Source of the DNA: Novosphingobium sp. ZN18A2
GTDB lineage: Bacteria > Pseudomonadota > Alphaproteobacteria > Sphingomonadales > Sphingomonadaceae
Direction of reading: 5' to 3'
NCBI RefSeq assembly: GCF_036784765.1
Contig: NZ_CP136651.1
Location: 1,240,001-1,304,000, forward strand
Length of the DNA stretch: 64,000 bases
Positions 46,434 through 58,654 of the stretch are shown here, piece by piece. The position numbers and the translations under genes were made by a program. The stretch's first letter is position 1, and each line of letters starts with the position of its first letter. The notes below the pieces were generated by a model, which ran no database searches, was not told where the DNA came from, and saw only the letters and a program-made list of their open reading frames with translations.

Positions 46434-46515
46434 GCCCACCCCCAACCCCTCCCGCAAGCGGGAGGGGAGCGAGACTTGCGCCGCTGAAGGCGGCGCTAGT
46501 CGCAGCGGGGTGGGC
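46434..46515. repeat. Intergenic repeat with nested hairpins
   Basis: An 82-bp element with an outer stem GCCCACCCC (46434-46442) / GGGGTGGGC (46507-46515) enclosing two hairpins: CCCCTCCCGC/GCGGGAGGGG (46446-46455 with 46458-46467) and GCGCCGC/GCGGCGC (46478-46484 with 46490-46496). The predicted fold is a three-way junction. It lies between convergent genes. I see only one copy in the window. Confidence 0.8.
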
Positions 46516-46621
46516 AAATGCGCAACGTCCGCAATGTTAGCGTATCCGGAAGGTCGGCTTTCGCACAGGATCACCAGGAGGCGGATATTCTCCAGGTGTC
46601 TCGCGGCTTCCTCGGCCTGCC

Positions 46622-47146
46622 CTATTCCTCGCCCGCCTTCGGCAGCAGCAGTTCCAGCGCGATCAGCGTCGCCTGCCGGCGCACCTCGGCGCGGCTGCCG
46701 TTGCAATCGAAATGCTTCATCTCGGCGGTCACGTCTTCAGGGTCGCCGCCGCGCTCCGCCAATGCGAAAACCACCGTGCCCACCGGCTTTTGCGGACTGC
46801 CGCCATCCGGTCCGGCAACGCCCGTGATCGCGACGGCCACGTCCGCGCCGGAATGGGCCAGCGCGCCCTGCGCCATCGACCATGCGACCGCGACGGAGAC
46901 CGCGCCGAATGTGTCGATCAGGTCCGCCGGCACGTCGAGCATTTCGCGCTTGGCTTCGTTCGAATAGGTGACGAAACCGCGGTCCAGCACCGCCGAGCTG
47001 CCCGGCACTTCCGTCAGCGCGCCGGCCACAAGGCCGCCGGTGCAGCTTTCCGCCAGTGCCACCTTCCGGCCTGTCGCGGCGTTTTCGGCCACGACGCGCT
47101 TTGCCAGCTCTGCGATGTCGGGCGGAAGAAGGTTGCCGGTATCCAT
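46622..47146 (-). CDS. CinA family protein (nicotinamide-nucleotide amidase type)
   Basis: 174-aa C-terminal CinA domain protein, related to PncC, which hydrolyses NMN to nicotinate mononucleotide in pyridine nucleotide recycling. Motifs are KVALAESCTGGLVAGALTEVPGSSAVLDRGFVTYSNEAKREML and AVAITGVAGPDGGSPQKPVGTVVFAL, with the likely nucleophile Ser in AESCTGG. The N-terminal MoCF-like half of full CinA is absent, as in YgaD/PncC. The ATG at 47146 overlaps the preceding stop by one base (TGATG). Confidence 0.93.
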   Translation of the reverse strand: MDTGNLLPPDIAELAKRVVAENAATGRKVALAESCTGGLVAGALTEVPGSSAVLDRGFVTYSNEAKREMLDVPADLIDTFGAVSVAVAWSMAQGALAHSGADVAVAITGVAGPDGGSPQKPVGTVVFALAERGGDPEDVTAEMKHFDCNGSRAEVRRQATLIALELLLPKAGEE

Positions 47147-47694
47147 CACGCGGTGGCCTTGCAGACGGGCATCTTCACCTTTTCGCCGGCCTTGTCGCGC
47201 GACACCAGGACCATGATGAAGGCCACCAGGTCCGCCGTGTTCTGCGCGGGCAGCGGTGCGATCAGGCTGGTCCCGCGTTCGATGTCGCTGCAACTGGACG
47301 GCTTGATCCGGTCACCCACGAGTTGCTGCATCATGCCCTCCACGAACGGCTTCAATGCCTCGTCGGGCAACTGGCCGATCTGCTCCATCGTTTCCGGGTT
47401 CTTGCCCGCGCCGAATTTCAGGAACGCTTCTTTCGCCATCGGCCAGGCCGCGTCCTTGCCGGCAGCATAACGGGCAACAAGGTCGGCGCCTCTGGTGGCG
47501 AAGAAGCCGTTTGCCGAAAGGTGCGCGCGGCAGCTTTTCATCACGCCGCGCAGGACGGACGGCATGGAGAATGCAGCCATGCCCGAAACTTCCGCTTCGG
47601 TAAGGCACGGCGCAGGAGCGGCGGCGCTGGCGGCCTGCGCCTGAAGCAGCGCGGCACCGGCAAGCACGGCGAACGCGGGACGGGCAAGGGTCAT
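47146..47694 (-). CDS. Exported protein of unknown function
   Basis: 182-aa protein with an N-terminal signal peptide (MTLARPAFAVLAGAALLQAQAASAAAP). The mature part contains four cysteines (CLTEAEV, KSCRAHL, SSCSDIERG, PVCKATA) spread across a helical-looking domain, possibly forming two disulfides. I recognise no family. It sits between ispDF (26 bases upstream) and the CinA-family gene (1-base overlap), an arrangement I recall as common in sphingomonads, so it is expressed with housekeeping genes. Confidence 0.75.
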   Translation of the reverse strand: MTLARPAFAVLAGAALLQAQAASAAAPAPCLTEAEVSGMAAFSMPSVLRGVMKSCRAHLSANGFFATRGADLVARYAAGKDAAWPMAKEAFLKFGAGKNPETMEQIGQLPDEALKPFVEGMMQQLVGDRIKPSSCSDIERGTSLIAPLPAQNTADLVAFIMVLVSRDKAGEKVKMPVCKATA

Positions 47695-47720
47695 CGGTCG
47701 TAACGCTCCAATGCGAATCC

Positions 47721-48905
47721 TCAAGGCGCGGGGAATACCGTGGCGATGGCCTGGGCTGCAATGCCTTCGCCGCGCCCGGCGAATCCCAGCTTCTCCGTCG
47801 TCGTCGCCTTTACGCTGACAGTATCGGGCGCAAGCGCAAGGATTTCCGCCAGTCTCGCGCGCATCGCGTGCTTGTGCGGGCCGATCTTCGGCGCTTCGCA
47901 GACGATCGTCACGTCGACATTGCCGATCACATAGCCCGCTTCGCGAACCAGCGCGGCGGCATGGGCCAGGAACCGGTCGGACGCGGCGCCGCGCCATTGC
48001 GGGTCGTTTGGCGGGAAATGCTCACCGATGTCGCCCGCGCCCACGCTGCCGAGCAGGGCATCGACGAGCGCATGGATCGCAACGTCGGCATCCGAATGCC
48101 CGGCAAGTCCGCGCGGATGGTCTATCTTCACGCCGCACAGCCACAAGTCCACTCCATCGGCCAGGCGATGCACGTCAAAGCCGGTGCCGGTGCGGGGGTA
48201 AAGCTGTGTCATGGACTGTTCCTCGCCTGCCTCCGATGTGCCGAAATCTGAAGCAAAGGTGATCTTCTTCAGCGCCTCGTCGCCTTCGACCAGCGCCACG
48301 GCCAGTCCGGCGGCCTGCGCCACCTGCGCATCGTCCCCCGCGTCCGGCGCGCCGTCCCATGCGCGATGCGCGGCAAGGATATCGGCATAGCGGAACGCCT
48401 GGGGCGTCTGCACCCGGCGCAGCGCCTCTCTCCGGGCGGGCGCGCCCATCAAGGCCCCTTCGGCATGGCACAGGCTGTCCACCACCGGCAGGACGGGGAT
48501 TGCCCCTGGCCATTGGCCAAGCGCCGCGACCAGCGCGTCCATTACGCGGCGGGGCAGGCCGGGGCGGGCGGCGTCGTGGATCAGCACCCGCGCGGGGGCA
48601 TCCGCCTCGAGTGCGTCCAGCGCCCGGCTGACAGAAGCCTGCCGCGTTTCGCCGCCGGTCACGAAGCGAATGCGATCCAGCCCCTGTGCCGCGCTTCGGG
48701 CTATCGCTTCCGCCCCTTCGGGAATCGCCACGACGATGGGAGCGACGCCCGCGCCGGCCAGCGCTTCCAGCGAATGGCGCAGCAGCGGCTTGCCGCGCCA
48801 CGGCGCGAACTGCTTGGGCACCTCTCCGCCCGCGCGCAGGCCCTTGCCCGCGGCGACGACGATGCCCGCGGTTCCGGGGGCAAGGGGAGGGACGCTGTCC
48901 TGCAT
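47721..48905 (-). CDS. ispDF: Bifunctional IspD/IspF isoprenoid enzyme
   Basis: Fusion of MEP cytidylyltransferase and MECDP synthase in the non-mevalonate isoprenoid pathway, 394 aa. The IspD half has [36 protein letters not shown] and [12 protein letters not shown]. The IspF half from about residue 235 has [49 protein letters not shown] with the zinc-binding DxH and His, and [24 protein letters not shown] at the end. Both active sites look complete. The fusion is known in alpha- and epsilonproteobacteria. Confidence 0.97.
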   Translation of the reverse strand: MQDSVPPLAPGTAGIVVAAGKGLRAGGEVPKQFAPWRGKPLLRHSLEALAGAGVAPIVVAIPEGAEAIARSAAQGLDRIRFVTGGETRQASVSRALDALEADAPARVLIHDAARPGLPRRVMDALVAALGQWPGAIPVLPVVDSLCHAEGALMGAPARREALRRVQTPQAFRYADILAAHRAWDGAPDAGDDAQVAQAAGLAVALVEGDEALKKITFASDFGTSEAGEEQSMTQLYPRTGTGFDVHRLADGVDLWLCGVKIDHPRGLAGHSDADVAIHALVDALLGSVGAGDIGEHFPPNDPQWRGAASDRFLAHAAALVREAGYVIGNVDVTIVCEAPKIGPHKHAMRARLAEILALAPDTVSVKATTTEKLGFAGRGEGIAAQAIATVFPAP

Positions 48906-48986
48906 GACCGGCGGCCTCTATCAGCCTTGCCGGACTTGCCGCAATGCACTATGCGCTGCCTGTTTTTTAGGCAGACCCGTTTTCAG

Positions 48987-50003
48987 ATGACCGAAGCTCC
49001 CGTTCCGCCCACTCTCGCGCCGATCAGCGTCGGACCCGTGCAGATCGACTGCCCGGTGATCCTCGCGCCGATGACCGGCGTGACCGACAGGCCGTTCCGC
49101 ACGATGGTGCGGCGCTATGGCTCGGGCCTCAACGTGACGGAGATGATCGCCAGCGAAGCGGCGATCCGCGAAACGCGCCAGTCGATCCAGAAGGCCGAAT
49201 GGGACCGCATCGAGGAACCCGTGTCGATGCAGCTTGTCGGCTGCGATCCCGCCAGCATGGCCGAAGCGGCAAAGTTGCAGGAAGGCAATGGCGCGGCGAT
49301 CATCGACATCAATTTCGGGTGTCCGGTGCGCAAGGTTGTGGGGCAGCTCGCCGGTTCGGCGCTGATGCGCGAAGTGCCGCTGGCAACGAAGCTGATGGAA
49401 GCGACCGTCAAGGCGGTGAACGTGCCGGTCACTGTCAAGATGCGCATGGGCTGGGACCACGGCGACCTGAACGCGCCTGAACTTGCGAAGATTGCCGAAG
49501 ACCTGGGCGTGAAGATGGTCACCGTCCACGGCCGCACCCGCAACCAGATGTACAAGGGCAGTGCCGACTGGGCCTTTGTGCGCAATGTAAAGCAGGCGGT
49601 TTCCATCCCCGTGGTTGTCAACGGCGACGTGTGCAGCATAGACGATGCCGCGCAGGCGCTGGAACAGTCTGGCGCGGACGGCGTGATGATCGGGCGCGGC
49701 GCCTATGGCCGCCCCTGGCTGCTGGGGCAGGTGATGCACTGGCTGCGCACCGGCCAGCGGCTGGACGATCCGGGCATCGAGGAACAATATCGCACGATCG
49801 TAGAGCATTACGAGGCGATGCTTGACCATTATGGCAGCTTCACCGGCGTTCGCATGGCGCGCAAGCACCTGGGCTGGTACACCAAGGGGCTGCCCGGTTC
49901 GGCGGAATTCCGCAACAAGGTGAACTTCATCGAAGACCCGCGCGAAGTGCTGGACCGGCTGGAAGGATTCTACGCCCCCGCAGAACGCCGCGCGGCGGCT
50001 TGA
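48987..50003 (+). CDS. dusB: tRNA-dihydrouridine synthase DusB
   Basis: FMN enzyme reducing specific uridines in tRNA D-loops, 338 aa. It shows [57 protein letters not shown] (with the catalytic Cys in FGCP), [22 protein letters not shown] and [27 protein letters not shown]. The start MTEAPVPP was chosen; an ATG at 48951 is possible. The gene lies immediately before ntrB, the classic dusB(nifR3)-ntrBC arrangement. Confidence 0.96.
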   Translation: MTEAPVPPTLAPISVGPVQIDCPVILAPMTGVTDRPFRTMVRRYGSGLNVTEMIASEAAIRETRQSIQKAEWDRIEEPVSMQLVGCDPASMAEAAKLQEGNGAAIIDINFGCPVRKVVGQLAGSALMREVPLATKLMEATVKAVNVPVTVKMRMGWDHGDLNAPELAKIAEDLGVKMVTVHGRTRNQMYKGSADWAFVRNVKQAVSIPVVVNGDVCSIDDAAQALEQSGADGVMIGRGAYGRPWLLGQVMHWLRTGQRLDDPGIEEQYRTIVEHYEAMLDHYGSFTGVRMARKHLGWYTKGLPGSAEFRNKVNFIEDPREVLDRLEGFYAPAERRAAA

Positions 50004-50047
50004 GTGGTTCGCCATGATGGTTCCGGATCGATGAACGGGCCGGGGCA

Positions 50048-51153
50048 ATGAGCGGGCCTGGCGATTGGCGGCGGCCCGATCCGCAGCGCATCGTTGCAAG
50101 CCTTCCGCTCGCGGTGCTGATGCTGGCGCCGGACCTGACGATCGCATCCGCCAACCCCGCGGCCGAACAGCTTATCGGGCAGGGCGCGCGCCGCCTTTCG
50201 GGCAAGCCGGTGGCGTCCATGTTCGAATTCGAGGAACCGCTGATCCTGCAGCGGCTGGTGGAAGGCGATGCGCAACTGTTCGCGCGCGGGTGCAAGGTTT
50301 CGATCAAGGGCCAGCGCCCGCGCCGGCTGGACGTGATGACCGCGCCCGTCACCCATGCGCCGGGCTGGCAATTGCTGGCGCTGCATGAAATCATGGGGGT
50401 AGAGGCGCTGACCGGAGACGGCAGCGGCGCGGGCGGCGGCGATGGCGTTGTGCTGCGCGCGCCCGAAGTTCTGGCGCATGAAATCAAGAACCCGCTTGCC
50501 GCAATCCGCGGTGCCGCGCAGTTGATCGACCGAAAGCTGGAAGGCCATGACAAGGCGCTGCCGGGGCTGATCACGGCGGAAGTGGACCGCATTGCCAAGC
50601 TGATAGACCAGATGCAGTCGCTTTCGCGCCGCAGCCAGGAACCTGCCGTAAACTGCAACCTGCACGAAGCCGTGCGCCGCGCCCAGGCAGTGATCGCAGC
50701 GGGCCGGCCGGATGCGGTTACGATAGAGGAAGAGTTTGATCCGTCTCTTCCGGCGGTATCGTGCAATCCCGATGCACTGGTGCAGGTGGTGCTCAACCTG
50801 CTGACCAATGCCTTCGAAGCGAACGAGGGAAGCGAGAAGCCGCGCGTTGCCGTGCGCACACGATTTGCCAGCGGCATCGCGCTTCATGCCGGGCCGGGCG
50901 GCAAGCCGTTGCGCCTGCCGATCGAACTGCGGGTGACCGATAACGGGCCGGGCATCGATCCGGCGCTGCGCGACCACATCTTCGAACCGTTCGTCAGCGC
51001 CAAGAAAAGCGGGCAGGGGCTGGGGCTGGCGCTGGTCCAGAAACTGGTGCGCGAGATGAACGGACGCATCACCCACGATCGCGACGACGCGCGCGGCCTT
51101 ACGCACTTCAGGCTGCACCTGCCCGTCGCCGAAACCGGAAAGGAAACCGGCCG

Positions 51154-51157
<4 letters not shown>
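50048..51157 (+). CDS. ntrB: Nitrogen regulation sensor kinase NtrB
   Basis: Cytoplasmic kinase that phosphorylates NtrC in response to PII, 369 aa. A PAS domain (LPLAVLMLAPDLTIASANPAAEQLIG) precedes HisKA with the phosphoacceptor in [21 protein letters not shown] and a HATPase domain (NLLTNAFEANEG, VTDNGPGIDP, GQGLGLALVQKL). No transmembrane segment is present. The stop overlaps the ntrC ATG by 4 bases. Confidence 0.95.
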
Positions 51158-52611
<1,454 letters not shown>

Positions 52612-52669
52612 TGCCGTTACAAAAAATGGCTTGCATTCCTGCAACAGCAGGTGTTGTTTCCGCGCAACT

Positions 52670-54919
52670 ATGGCACGGTCGCCTTCCGCAAGATCAAACC
52701 GCTCGCCGCGCTGGTGGCGCCGGACGCTGGTGGCGTTGCGGCGTGCCAATATATTCCTGCTTCTTGAATTGCTTTCTGCCGCCGCGCTGGCGGTGATGGT
52801 CGTGGTCAGCTGGATGGCGCTGACCAACACCGATACATCGGGAACGCTTCTGCCTTCGCGCCTGTCCAGCAGCCTGCTGATCGGCACGCTGGTGCCCGCG
52901 ATGGCGCTGATCGTGCTGATCGGGCGGCGCATGGCGCTTCGCCGCGCGGCAAAGAGCGTTGCGGGCACTAACGGGCGCTTTCACGTCCGGCTGGTCTGGC
53001 TCTTCTCGCTGATCGCCGCGGTTCCGACCCTGCTTGTGGTGGTCTTCGCCTCGCTTCTGTTCCAGTCGGGCGTGGACTTCTGGTTTTCGGACAATTCGCG
53101 CAGCATCCTGCAAAACGCGAACCAGCTTGCGCGCGGCTATTACCAGCAGAACCTGCGCGAGGTGGAGAACGAAGCGATCGCCATGGCCGGCGACATGCGC
53201 AGCTATCTGAACCAGGCCCCGATCACGAGTCCCGATTTCGCAGAGGGCTATTCGTGGCAGGTGGTAACCCGCAAGTTGAGCGAATCCGCGATCGTGAAGC
53301 GGTCGAAGGACAATTCGTTCATCACGCTGGCAATCGTTGATCCGCAGAAGAACGATAACCGCCAGCGCATCACGCCGGAAGAGTTGAAGAAGCTCGACGC
53401 AGGCGAGGCGGCCGTGGTGCAGGTCCATGACGGACGGATAGAGGCGGTGACGCCGATCGACGCATCGCAGGGCCTGTTCCTCTATGTCGCGCGGTCCGAC
53501 TACAACCCGCTGATGCTGCAACAGTCGCAGCGCGCGCAAAGCGTGGTGAAGGCCTATAACACGCTGGCCGAGCAGGCGCGCACGATCCAGCTTCGCTTCA
53601 ACATTGCCCTGTTCACGATCAGCCTTGCGCTTGTGGGGCTGGCGGTATGGGCGGCGCTGCGCTTCGCGGACCGGCAGGTGGCACCGCTTGCCGAACTGCT
53701 GTCCGCCGCGCGCGACGTGGGATCGGGCAACTTCGCGGTGCGCGTGCCCTATCAGGGTGGCGCGGATGAGATCGGCCTGCTCAGCCGCGCGTTCAACCGC
53801 ATGACCGCGCAGATCGAAGGCCAGACCAAGGCGCTGGTGGGGGCCAATTCCGAACTGGAAGAGCGCCGCGCCTTTATCGAGGCGGTGGTGGAATCGATGA
53901 CCGCGGGCATCGTTTCGGTCGATCAGCACGGCACGGTGCAATTGATGAACAGTTCCGCGCAGAAGCTGTTGCTTGACGACGGCATGGCCGGAACGGCGCA
54001 GGGCATGAAGCTGGCCGAGGTTGCGCCGCAGTTCGATCAGTTGGTGCGTAATGCGCAGCGCAGCGGCGTTATCCAGTACGCCAAGGATGGCGACCTGCTG
54101 ACTCTCGCCGTGAAGGTGGTTGCCGATCCCGAAGGCCACGTGATCACGTTCGAGGATATCACGCGCCAGTTGCTCGACCAGCGCCGCGCCGCATGGTCGG
54201 ACGTTGCGCGGCGCATCGCGCACGAGATCAAGAACCCGCTCACGCCGATCCAGCTTGCGACGGAACGGCTGCGCCGCCGCTATGGCAAGCAGATCACCGC
54301 CGATCCCGAACTGTTCGAGGAACTGACCAGCACCATCGTGCGTCAGGTGGGCGACCTGCGGAAGATGGTTGATGAATTCTCATCCTTCGCGCGCTTGCCC
54401 AAGCCGGTGTTTCGCGGAGAGGACGTGGCCGACCTGGTCCGCCAGGCGCTGTTCCTTCAGGAAGTCGCGCATTCCGACATCGCCTATGCGTATGAAAGCG
54501 ACGAGACGAACGTGCCGGTGCAGTGCGACCGCCATCAGATCGGCCAGGCGATGACCAACGTCCTGAAGAACGCGGCCGAAGCGATCGAGGCCCGCGCCGC
54601 GCGCGCGGAAGTGGATTATCGCGGCCGTATCGCCGTTTCCATCGCCAGCGACGAGGACACCGTGACCGTGACGATCGAGGACAACGGCGTGGGCCTTCCG
54701 GCAGAGCGCGACCGTATCCACGAACCCTATGTGACGACACGCGAAAAGGGCACGGGGCTTGGCCTCGCCATCGTCAGCAAGATCGTTGAGGAACACGGCG
54801 GCGAAATGACGTTCTCGCCCGCGCCGGGCGGTGGCACGCGCGTTACCATGCATCTGGCGCGCGATCCGGTTCACGTATTGGCCGAGCGCGGGGAGGGCGC
54901 GGCCGAGGCTGCCGAATAG
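52670..54919 (+). CDS. ntrY: Nitrogen regulation sensor kinase NtrY
   Basis: Membrane sensor kinase, 749 aa. Several N-terminal transmembrane helices ([66 protein letters not shown]), a periplasmic region, a further TM ([23 protein letters not shown]), then HAMP, PAS and HisKA with [27 protein letters not shown]. The HATPase part has [25 protein letters not shown] and [13 protein letters not shown]. The ATG at 52670 was chosen because the longer frame overlaps ntrC. NtrY pairs with NtrX in redox/nitrogen and envelope control. Confidence 0.95.
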   Translation: MARSPSARSNRSPRWWRRTLVALRRANIFLLLELLSAAALAVMVVVSWMALTNTDTSGTLLPSRLSSSLLIGTLVPAMALIVLIGRRMALRRAAKSVAGTNGRFHVRLVWLFSLIAAVPTLLVVVFASLLFQSGVDFWFSDNSRSILQNANQLARGYYQQNLREVENEAIAMAGDMRSYLNQAPITSPDFAEGYSWQVVTRKLSESAIVKRSKDNSFITLAIVDPQKNDNRQRITPEELKKLDAGEAAVVQVHDGRIEAVTPIDASQGLFLYVARSDYNPLMLQQSQRAQSVVKAYNTLAEQARTIQLRFNIALFTISLALVGLAVWAALRFADRQVAPLAELLSAARDVGSGNFAVRVPYQGGADEIGLLSRAFNRMTAQIEGQTKALVGANSELEERRAFIEAVVESMTAGIVSVDQHGTVQLMNSSAQKLLLDDGMAGTAQGMKLAEVAPQFDQLVRNAQRSGVIQYAKDGDLLTLAVKVVADPEGHVITFEDITRQLLDQRRAAWSDVARRIAHEIKNPLTPIQLATERLRRRYGKQITADPELFEELTSTIVRQVGDLRKMVDEFSSFARLPKPVFRGEDVADLVRQALFLQEVAHSDIAYAYESDETNVPVQCDRHQIGQAMTNVLKNAAEAIEARAARAEVDYRGRIAVSIASDEDTVTVTIEDNGVGLPAERDRIHEPYVTTREKGTGLGLAIVSKIVEEHGGEMTFSPAPGGGTRVTMHLARDPVHVLAERGEGAAEAAE

Positions 54920-54947
54920 ACAGATATAGCTTGCGGAAGACCAATAG

Positions 54948-56327
54948 ATGTCCCTTGATATCCTGATCGTCGACGATGAACGCGACATTCGCGAACTGGT
55001 GGCTGGTGTGCTCAGCGACGAGGGGTACGAATGCCGTCTGGCGGCAGACAGCACGTCGGCCCTGGCCGCGGTGGACGAGCGCCGGCCGAGCCTGGTGCTG
55101 CTGGACGTGTGGCTCCACGGCAGTCCGATGGACGGGCTGGAGGTGCTTGACGAGATCAAGAAGCGCGAGCCCGAATTGCCGGTGATTATCTTCTCCGGCC
55201 ACGGCAATATCGATACTGCCGTCTCCGCGATCAGCCGCGGGGCGATGGATTTCCTGGAAAAGCCCTTCGAAGCGGAGCGCCTGCTCCTGCTGGTCGGCCG
55301 CGCGACAGAGACGGAGCGGTTGCGGCGCGAAAACGCGCAACTGCGCCAGGGCGTGACGATTTCTGACGAATTCACCGGGTCGAGCGGCGCGATCAACACG
55401 GTGCGCGCGACGTTGAAGCGCGTCGCCAATACCGGCAGCCGCGTGCTGATTACCGGGCCGGCCGGATCGGGCAAGGAAGTGGCCGCGCGCCTGCTGCACA
55501 GCTGGAGCCCGCGCGCCAACAGTGCCTTCGTCACGGTCAATTCGGCGCGCATCACGCCCGAACGCTTCGAACAGGAACTGTTCGGTGAAGAGGCTGACGG
55601 CAAGCTGGTGCGCGCAGGGCTGCTGGAAATGGCCGATGGCGGCACGCTGTTCCTTGACGAAGTGGCCGAAATGCCGGCGTCCAGCCAGGCGCGCATCCTT
55701 CGCGTGTTGACCGAACAGACCTTTGCCCGCGTTGGTGGGCACCGGCAGATTCGCGTGGACGTGCGCGTGGTCTCGTCATCGTCCCGCCCACTGGAAAAGG
55801 AGATCGAGGAGCGCCGCTTCCGCGAAGACCTGTTCTACCGGCTCAACGTTGTGCCGGTAGCGATCCCCTCGCTTACCGAACGGCGTGACGATATTCCGGC
55901 ATTGGTCGATCATTTCTTCGCGCGCTATGCGGCCGACCAGGGCGTTTCGCCGCCGGCGATCGCTTCGGAAGCGATGGCGGCGCTGCAAAGTTATGACTGG
56001 CCGGGTAACGTGCGCCAGCTTCGCAACGTCGTCGAACGCACGGTGATCCTTGCTCCGCAAGAGCGGCTGGGGCGCATCGAAGCCGATATGCTTCCGTCCG
56101 AAATCGTGTCCGGCCCGCTGGGCGATTCGAACGGCGCGTCCGCGTTGATGGGCGTGCCGCTGCGCGAGGCGCGCGAGAATTTCGAGCGGGAATACCTGCG
56201 CGTCCAGATCCGGCGCTTTTCGGGAAACATCTCGAAAACCGCCAATTTTATCGGGATGGAACGCTCTGCCCTGCATCGTAAGCTGAAGCTGCTGGGAATG
56301 GCAGACCGGAAGGAAGACGACGACTGA
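54948..56327 (+). CDS. ntrX: Response regulator NtrX
   Basis: NtrC-like regulator, partner of NtrY, 459 aa. The receiver is LIVDDERDIRELVAGVLSDEGYE with phospho-Asp in LVLLDVWLHGSPMDG. The AAA+ domain has ITGPAGSGKEVAARLLHSW and GGTLFLDEVAEMPASSQARILRVL. In place of GAFTGA the loop reads LFGEEADGKLVRAGLLEM, so it should not contact sigma-54 in the usual way. The C-terminal HTH is GNISKTANFIGMERSALHRKLKLLG. It follows ntrY by 28 bases. Confidence 0.95.
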   Translation: MSLDILIVDDERDIRELVAGVLSDEGYECRLAADSTSALAAVDERRPSLVLLDVWLHGSPMDGLEVLDEIKKREPELPVIIFSGHGNIDTAVSAISRGAMDFLEKPFEAERLLLLVGRATETERLRRENAQLRQGVTISDEFTGSSGAINTVRATLKRVANTGSRVLITGPAGSGKEVAARLLHSWSPRANSAFVTVNSARITPERFEQELFGEEADGKLVRAGLLEMADGGTLFLDEVAEMPASSQARILRVLTEQTFARVGGHRQIRVDVRVVSSSSRPLEKEIEERRFREDLFYRLNVVPVAIPSLTERRDDIPALVDHFFARYAADQGVSPPAIASEAMAALQSYDWPGNVRQLRNVVERTVILAPQERLGRIEADMLPSEIVSGPLGDSNGASALMGVPLREARENFEREYLRVQIRRFSGNISKTANFIGMERSALHRKLKLLGMADRKEDDD

Positions 56328-56508
56328 TCGTATCTTTTCTACCAATTGATGATAAAAAATCGGAACGCCGGGTTGTTTTCCAAGTTTACGCGAAGGCAAT
56401 CCGCCAATAGAATTGCATCCGAACCCGGTTTGTCGCGATGGAGACATCGTGACGGGCCAGATTGCGGGACCAGCGACCGGCCCCGCCAAAAGCATGGAGT
56501 CACGAGAA

Positions 56509-57111
56509 ATGACCGGCAAGACACTATCCGCACGCCCCCGGCCCAAGTCCGAGCCGGCGGTTGAAGAGACACCTTCGGCCCCCCGCGCATCGTCGCGAGC
56601 GGCCACGGCCAATGGCCACGCATCCGGCAAGGCCGGGCAGAACCTTCAGGACGCTTTCCTCAACTTGCTGCGCAAGAACAAGGTGCCCGTCACCATGTTC
56701 CTGGTGAAGGGCGTGAAGCTTCAGGGCATCGTCACCTGGTTCGACAACTTCTCGATCCTGCTTCGGCGCGACGGTCAATCGCAGCTGGTTTACAAGCACG
56801 CGATCTCCACCATCATGCCGGGCTCGCAGATCTCTATCGAGCAGTTCATGGGCGGTGGCGAGGATTCGGGCAGGAAGAACCGCCTGTTGCAGGACGTGTT
56901 CCTGTCCAGCGTGCGCGATGCCGGCGTGCAGGTCACCATGTTCCTGGTGAACGGCGTGATGCTGCAGGGCAAGGTCGCCGCATACGACCTGTTCTGCATG
57001 CTGCTTGAGCGCGAGGGATATGTGCAGCTTGCCTACAAGCACGCGGTATCCACGATCCAGCCGGCCAGCCATGTCGACCTTTCGGGCGACTGGGACGGCG
57101 AGGAAAGCTGA
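56509..57111 (+). CDS. hfq: RNA chaperone Hfq with two tandem Sm domains
   Basis: Hfq normally is about 80 aa with one Sm domain acting as a hexamer for sRNA-mRNA pairing. This 200-aa protein holds two: residues about 44-104 ([32 protein letters not shown]...[10 protein letters not shown]) and about 124-185 ([33 protein letters not shown]...[10 protein letters not shown]). Both keep the Sm2 YKHA-ST signature; the copies are clearly diverged. A disordered 40-residue N-terminus precedes them. A trimer would build the six-Sm ring. The start ATG 56509 has GGAG 9 bases before; ATG 56494 is an alternative. It lies between ntrX and hflX. Confidence 0.94.
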   Translation: MTGKTLSARPRPKSEPAVEETPSAPRASSRAATANGHASGKAGQNLQDAFLNLLRKNKVPVTMFLVKGVKLQGIVTWFDNFSILLRRDGQSQLVYKHAISTIMPGSQISIEQFMGGGEDSGRKNRLLQDVFLSSVRDAGVQVTMFLVNGVMLQGKVAAYDLFCMLLEREGYVQLAYKHAVSTIQPASHVDLSGDWDGEES

Positions 57112-57189
57112 TTAGGGACGCCTGAGCTGAGCGGACGCAACCCCGAAGACGACACGCGCACGCGCGATTCGGATGAGCTGATCGGTGAA

Positions 57190-58503
57190 GTGACCCGCGG
57201 CGCGCGGGCGCTTGTGGTCGTGCCCGATATCCGCATCCGCGGCGCGGGTCTGGGGGAAGACGCGGACGCTCGGCTGGAGGAAGGCAAGGGGCTTGCCCTT
57301 GCCATCGGCATCGAAGTGGTTGAGGGTTTTGTCCTGCCGATCCGGCAGGTGAAGCCGGCCACGCTGTTCGGTGAAGGTCAGGTCCAGAACATCGGAATCG
57401 CCGCCAACCAGTCCGACGCGGAACTGGTTATCGTCGATGGTGCGCTGTCGGCGATCCAGCAACGCAACCTTGAGGAAAAGCTGGGGCGCAAGGTCATAGA
57501 CCGGACCGGGCTGATCCTGGAAATCTTCGGGGAACGTGCCGCCACCGCCGAAGGGCGGCTGCAGGTGGAACTTGCGCACCTCGATTACCAGGCCGGGCGG
57601 CTGGTGCGGTCATGGACGCACCTTGAGCGTCAGCGCGGCGGCTTCGGATTCCTTGGCGGACCGGGCGAAACCCAGATCGAGGCGGACCGGCGCATGATCC
57701 GCGACCGGATGGCCCGCATCCGGCGCGAACTGGAGCAGGTGCGCCGCACGCGCGGCCTCCACCGCGAAAGGCGCCAGCGCGCGCCGTGGCCGGTGGTGGC
57801 GCTGGTCGGCTATACCAACGCGGGAAAGTCCACGCTGTTCAACCGCCTGACCGGCGCGGGCGTGATGGCGGAAGACCTGCTTTTCGCAACGCTTGACCCC
57901 ACCATGCGCGCGATCCGCATGCCCGGCGTGGAAAAGGCGATCCTGTCCGATACCGTGGGCTTCATTTCCGACCTTCCGACCCAGCTTGTCGCGGCGTTTC
58001 GCGCCACGCTGGAGGAAGTGACGGCGGCCGACGTGATCGTGCACGTGCGCGACATTTCCAACCCCGCCAGTGCCGCGCAGAAAAAGCAGGTCGAGGACGT
58101 ACTGGAAGACCTGGGCGTGCTGGGCGGCGAAGAGGGAGAGCCGGGCGAGCAGATTCCCATCGTCGAGGCGTGGAACAAGTGGGATCTGCTTTCGCCCGAC
58201 GAACGGGAAACAAGGCGAGACATCATCGCCGCGAACGTGGCGGACGTGCCGGTGGTGCCCATTTCCGCGCTGACCGGCGAAGGCACGGATGACCTGTTGC
58301 AACTTGTCGGCAGCCTGCTGACCGGCGAGGCTGAAACGATCGAGGTGTCGCTGCCGGTCAGCGACGGGCAGAAGATCGCGTGGCTCCACGCGCATGGCGA
58401 AGTGCTGGACGAGCATGAGCGTGAGAATGCGGGCGGCGTGCCGGAACTGTGCATGAAAGTGCGGCTGGCGAAAAGGGACGTGGGCCGCTTTTACAGCCTG
58501 TAA
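57190..58503 (+). CDS. hflX: GTPase HflX
   Basis: Ribosome-associated GTPase that can split stalled 70S ribosomes, 437 aa. The N-terminal HflX domain includes [43 protein letters not shown] and [21 protein letters not shown]. The G domain has [19 protein letters not shown] (G1), DPTMRA (G2), [26 protein letters not shown] (G3) and NKWDLL (G4). The start is unclear: GTG at 57190 is the first standard initiator, but the frame is open from 57112, right after the hfq stop, and the upstream codons look protein-like (NPEDDTRTRDSDELIGE). Confidence 0.94.
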   Translation: MTRGARALVVVPDIRIRGAGLGEDADARLEEGKGLALAIGIEVVEGFVLPIRQVKPATLFGEGQVQNIGIAANQSDAELVIVDGALSAIQQRNLEEKLGRKVIDRTGLILEIFGERAATAEGRLQVELAHLDYQAGRLVRSWTHLERQRGGFGFLGGPGETQIEADRRMIRDRMARIRRELEQVRRTRGLHRERRQRAPWPVVALVGYTNAGKSTLFNRLTGAGVMAEDLLFATLDPTMRAIRMPGVEKAILSDTVGFISDLPTQLVAAFRATLEEVTAADVIVHVRDISNPASAAQKKQVEDVLEDLGVLGGEEGEPGEQIPIVEAWNKWDLLSPDERETRRDIIAANVADVPVVPISALTGEGTDDLLQLVGSLLTGEAETIEVSLPVSDGQKIAWLHAHGEVLDEHERENAGGVPELCMKVRLAKRDVGRFYSL

Positions 58504-58654
58504 GGCGCCAGGCCCGCTGCAATCCTCCCCGTCCGGCGCCGGGCATTGACGGACCGGCTTTGAATCACCACCCTAAAGGGGAACTGGCGCGCGACGATGC
58601 GCCGATCGAGCGGCGCCGCGCGCGCCGGAACCGAACAATCCAAAAGGAATATCC

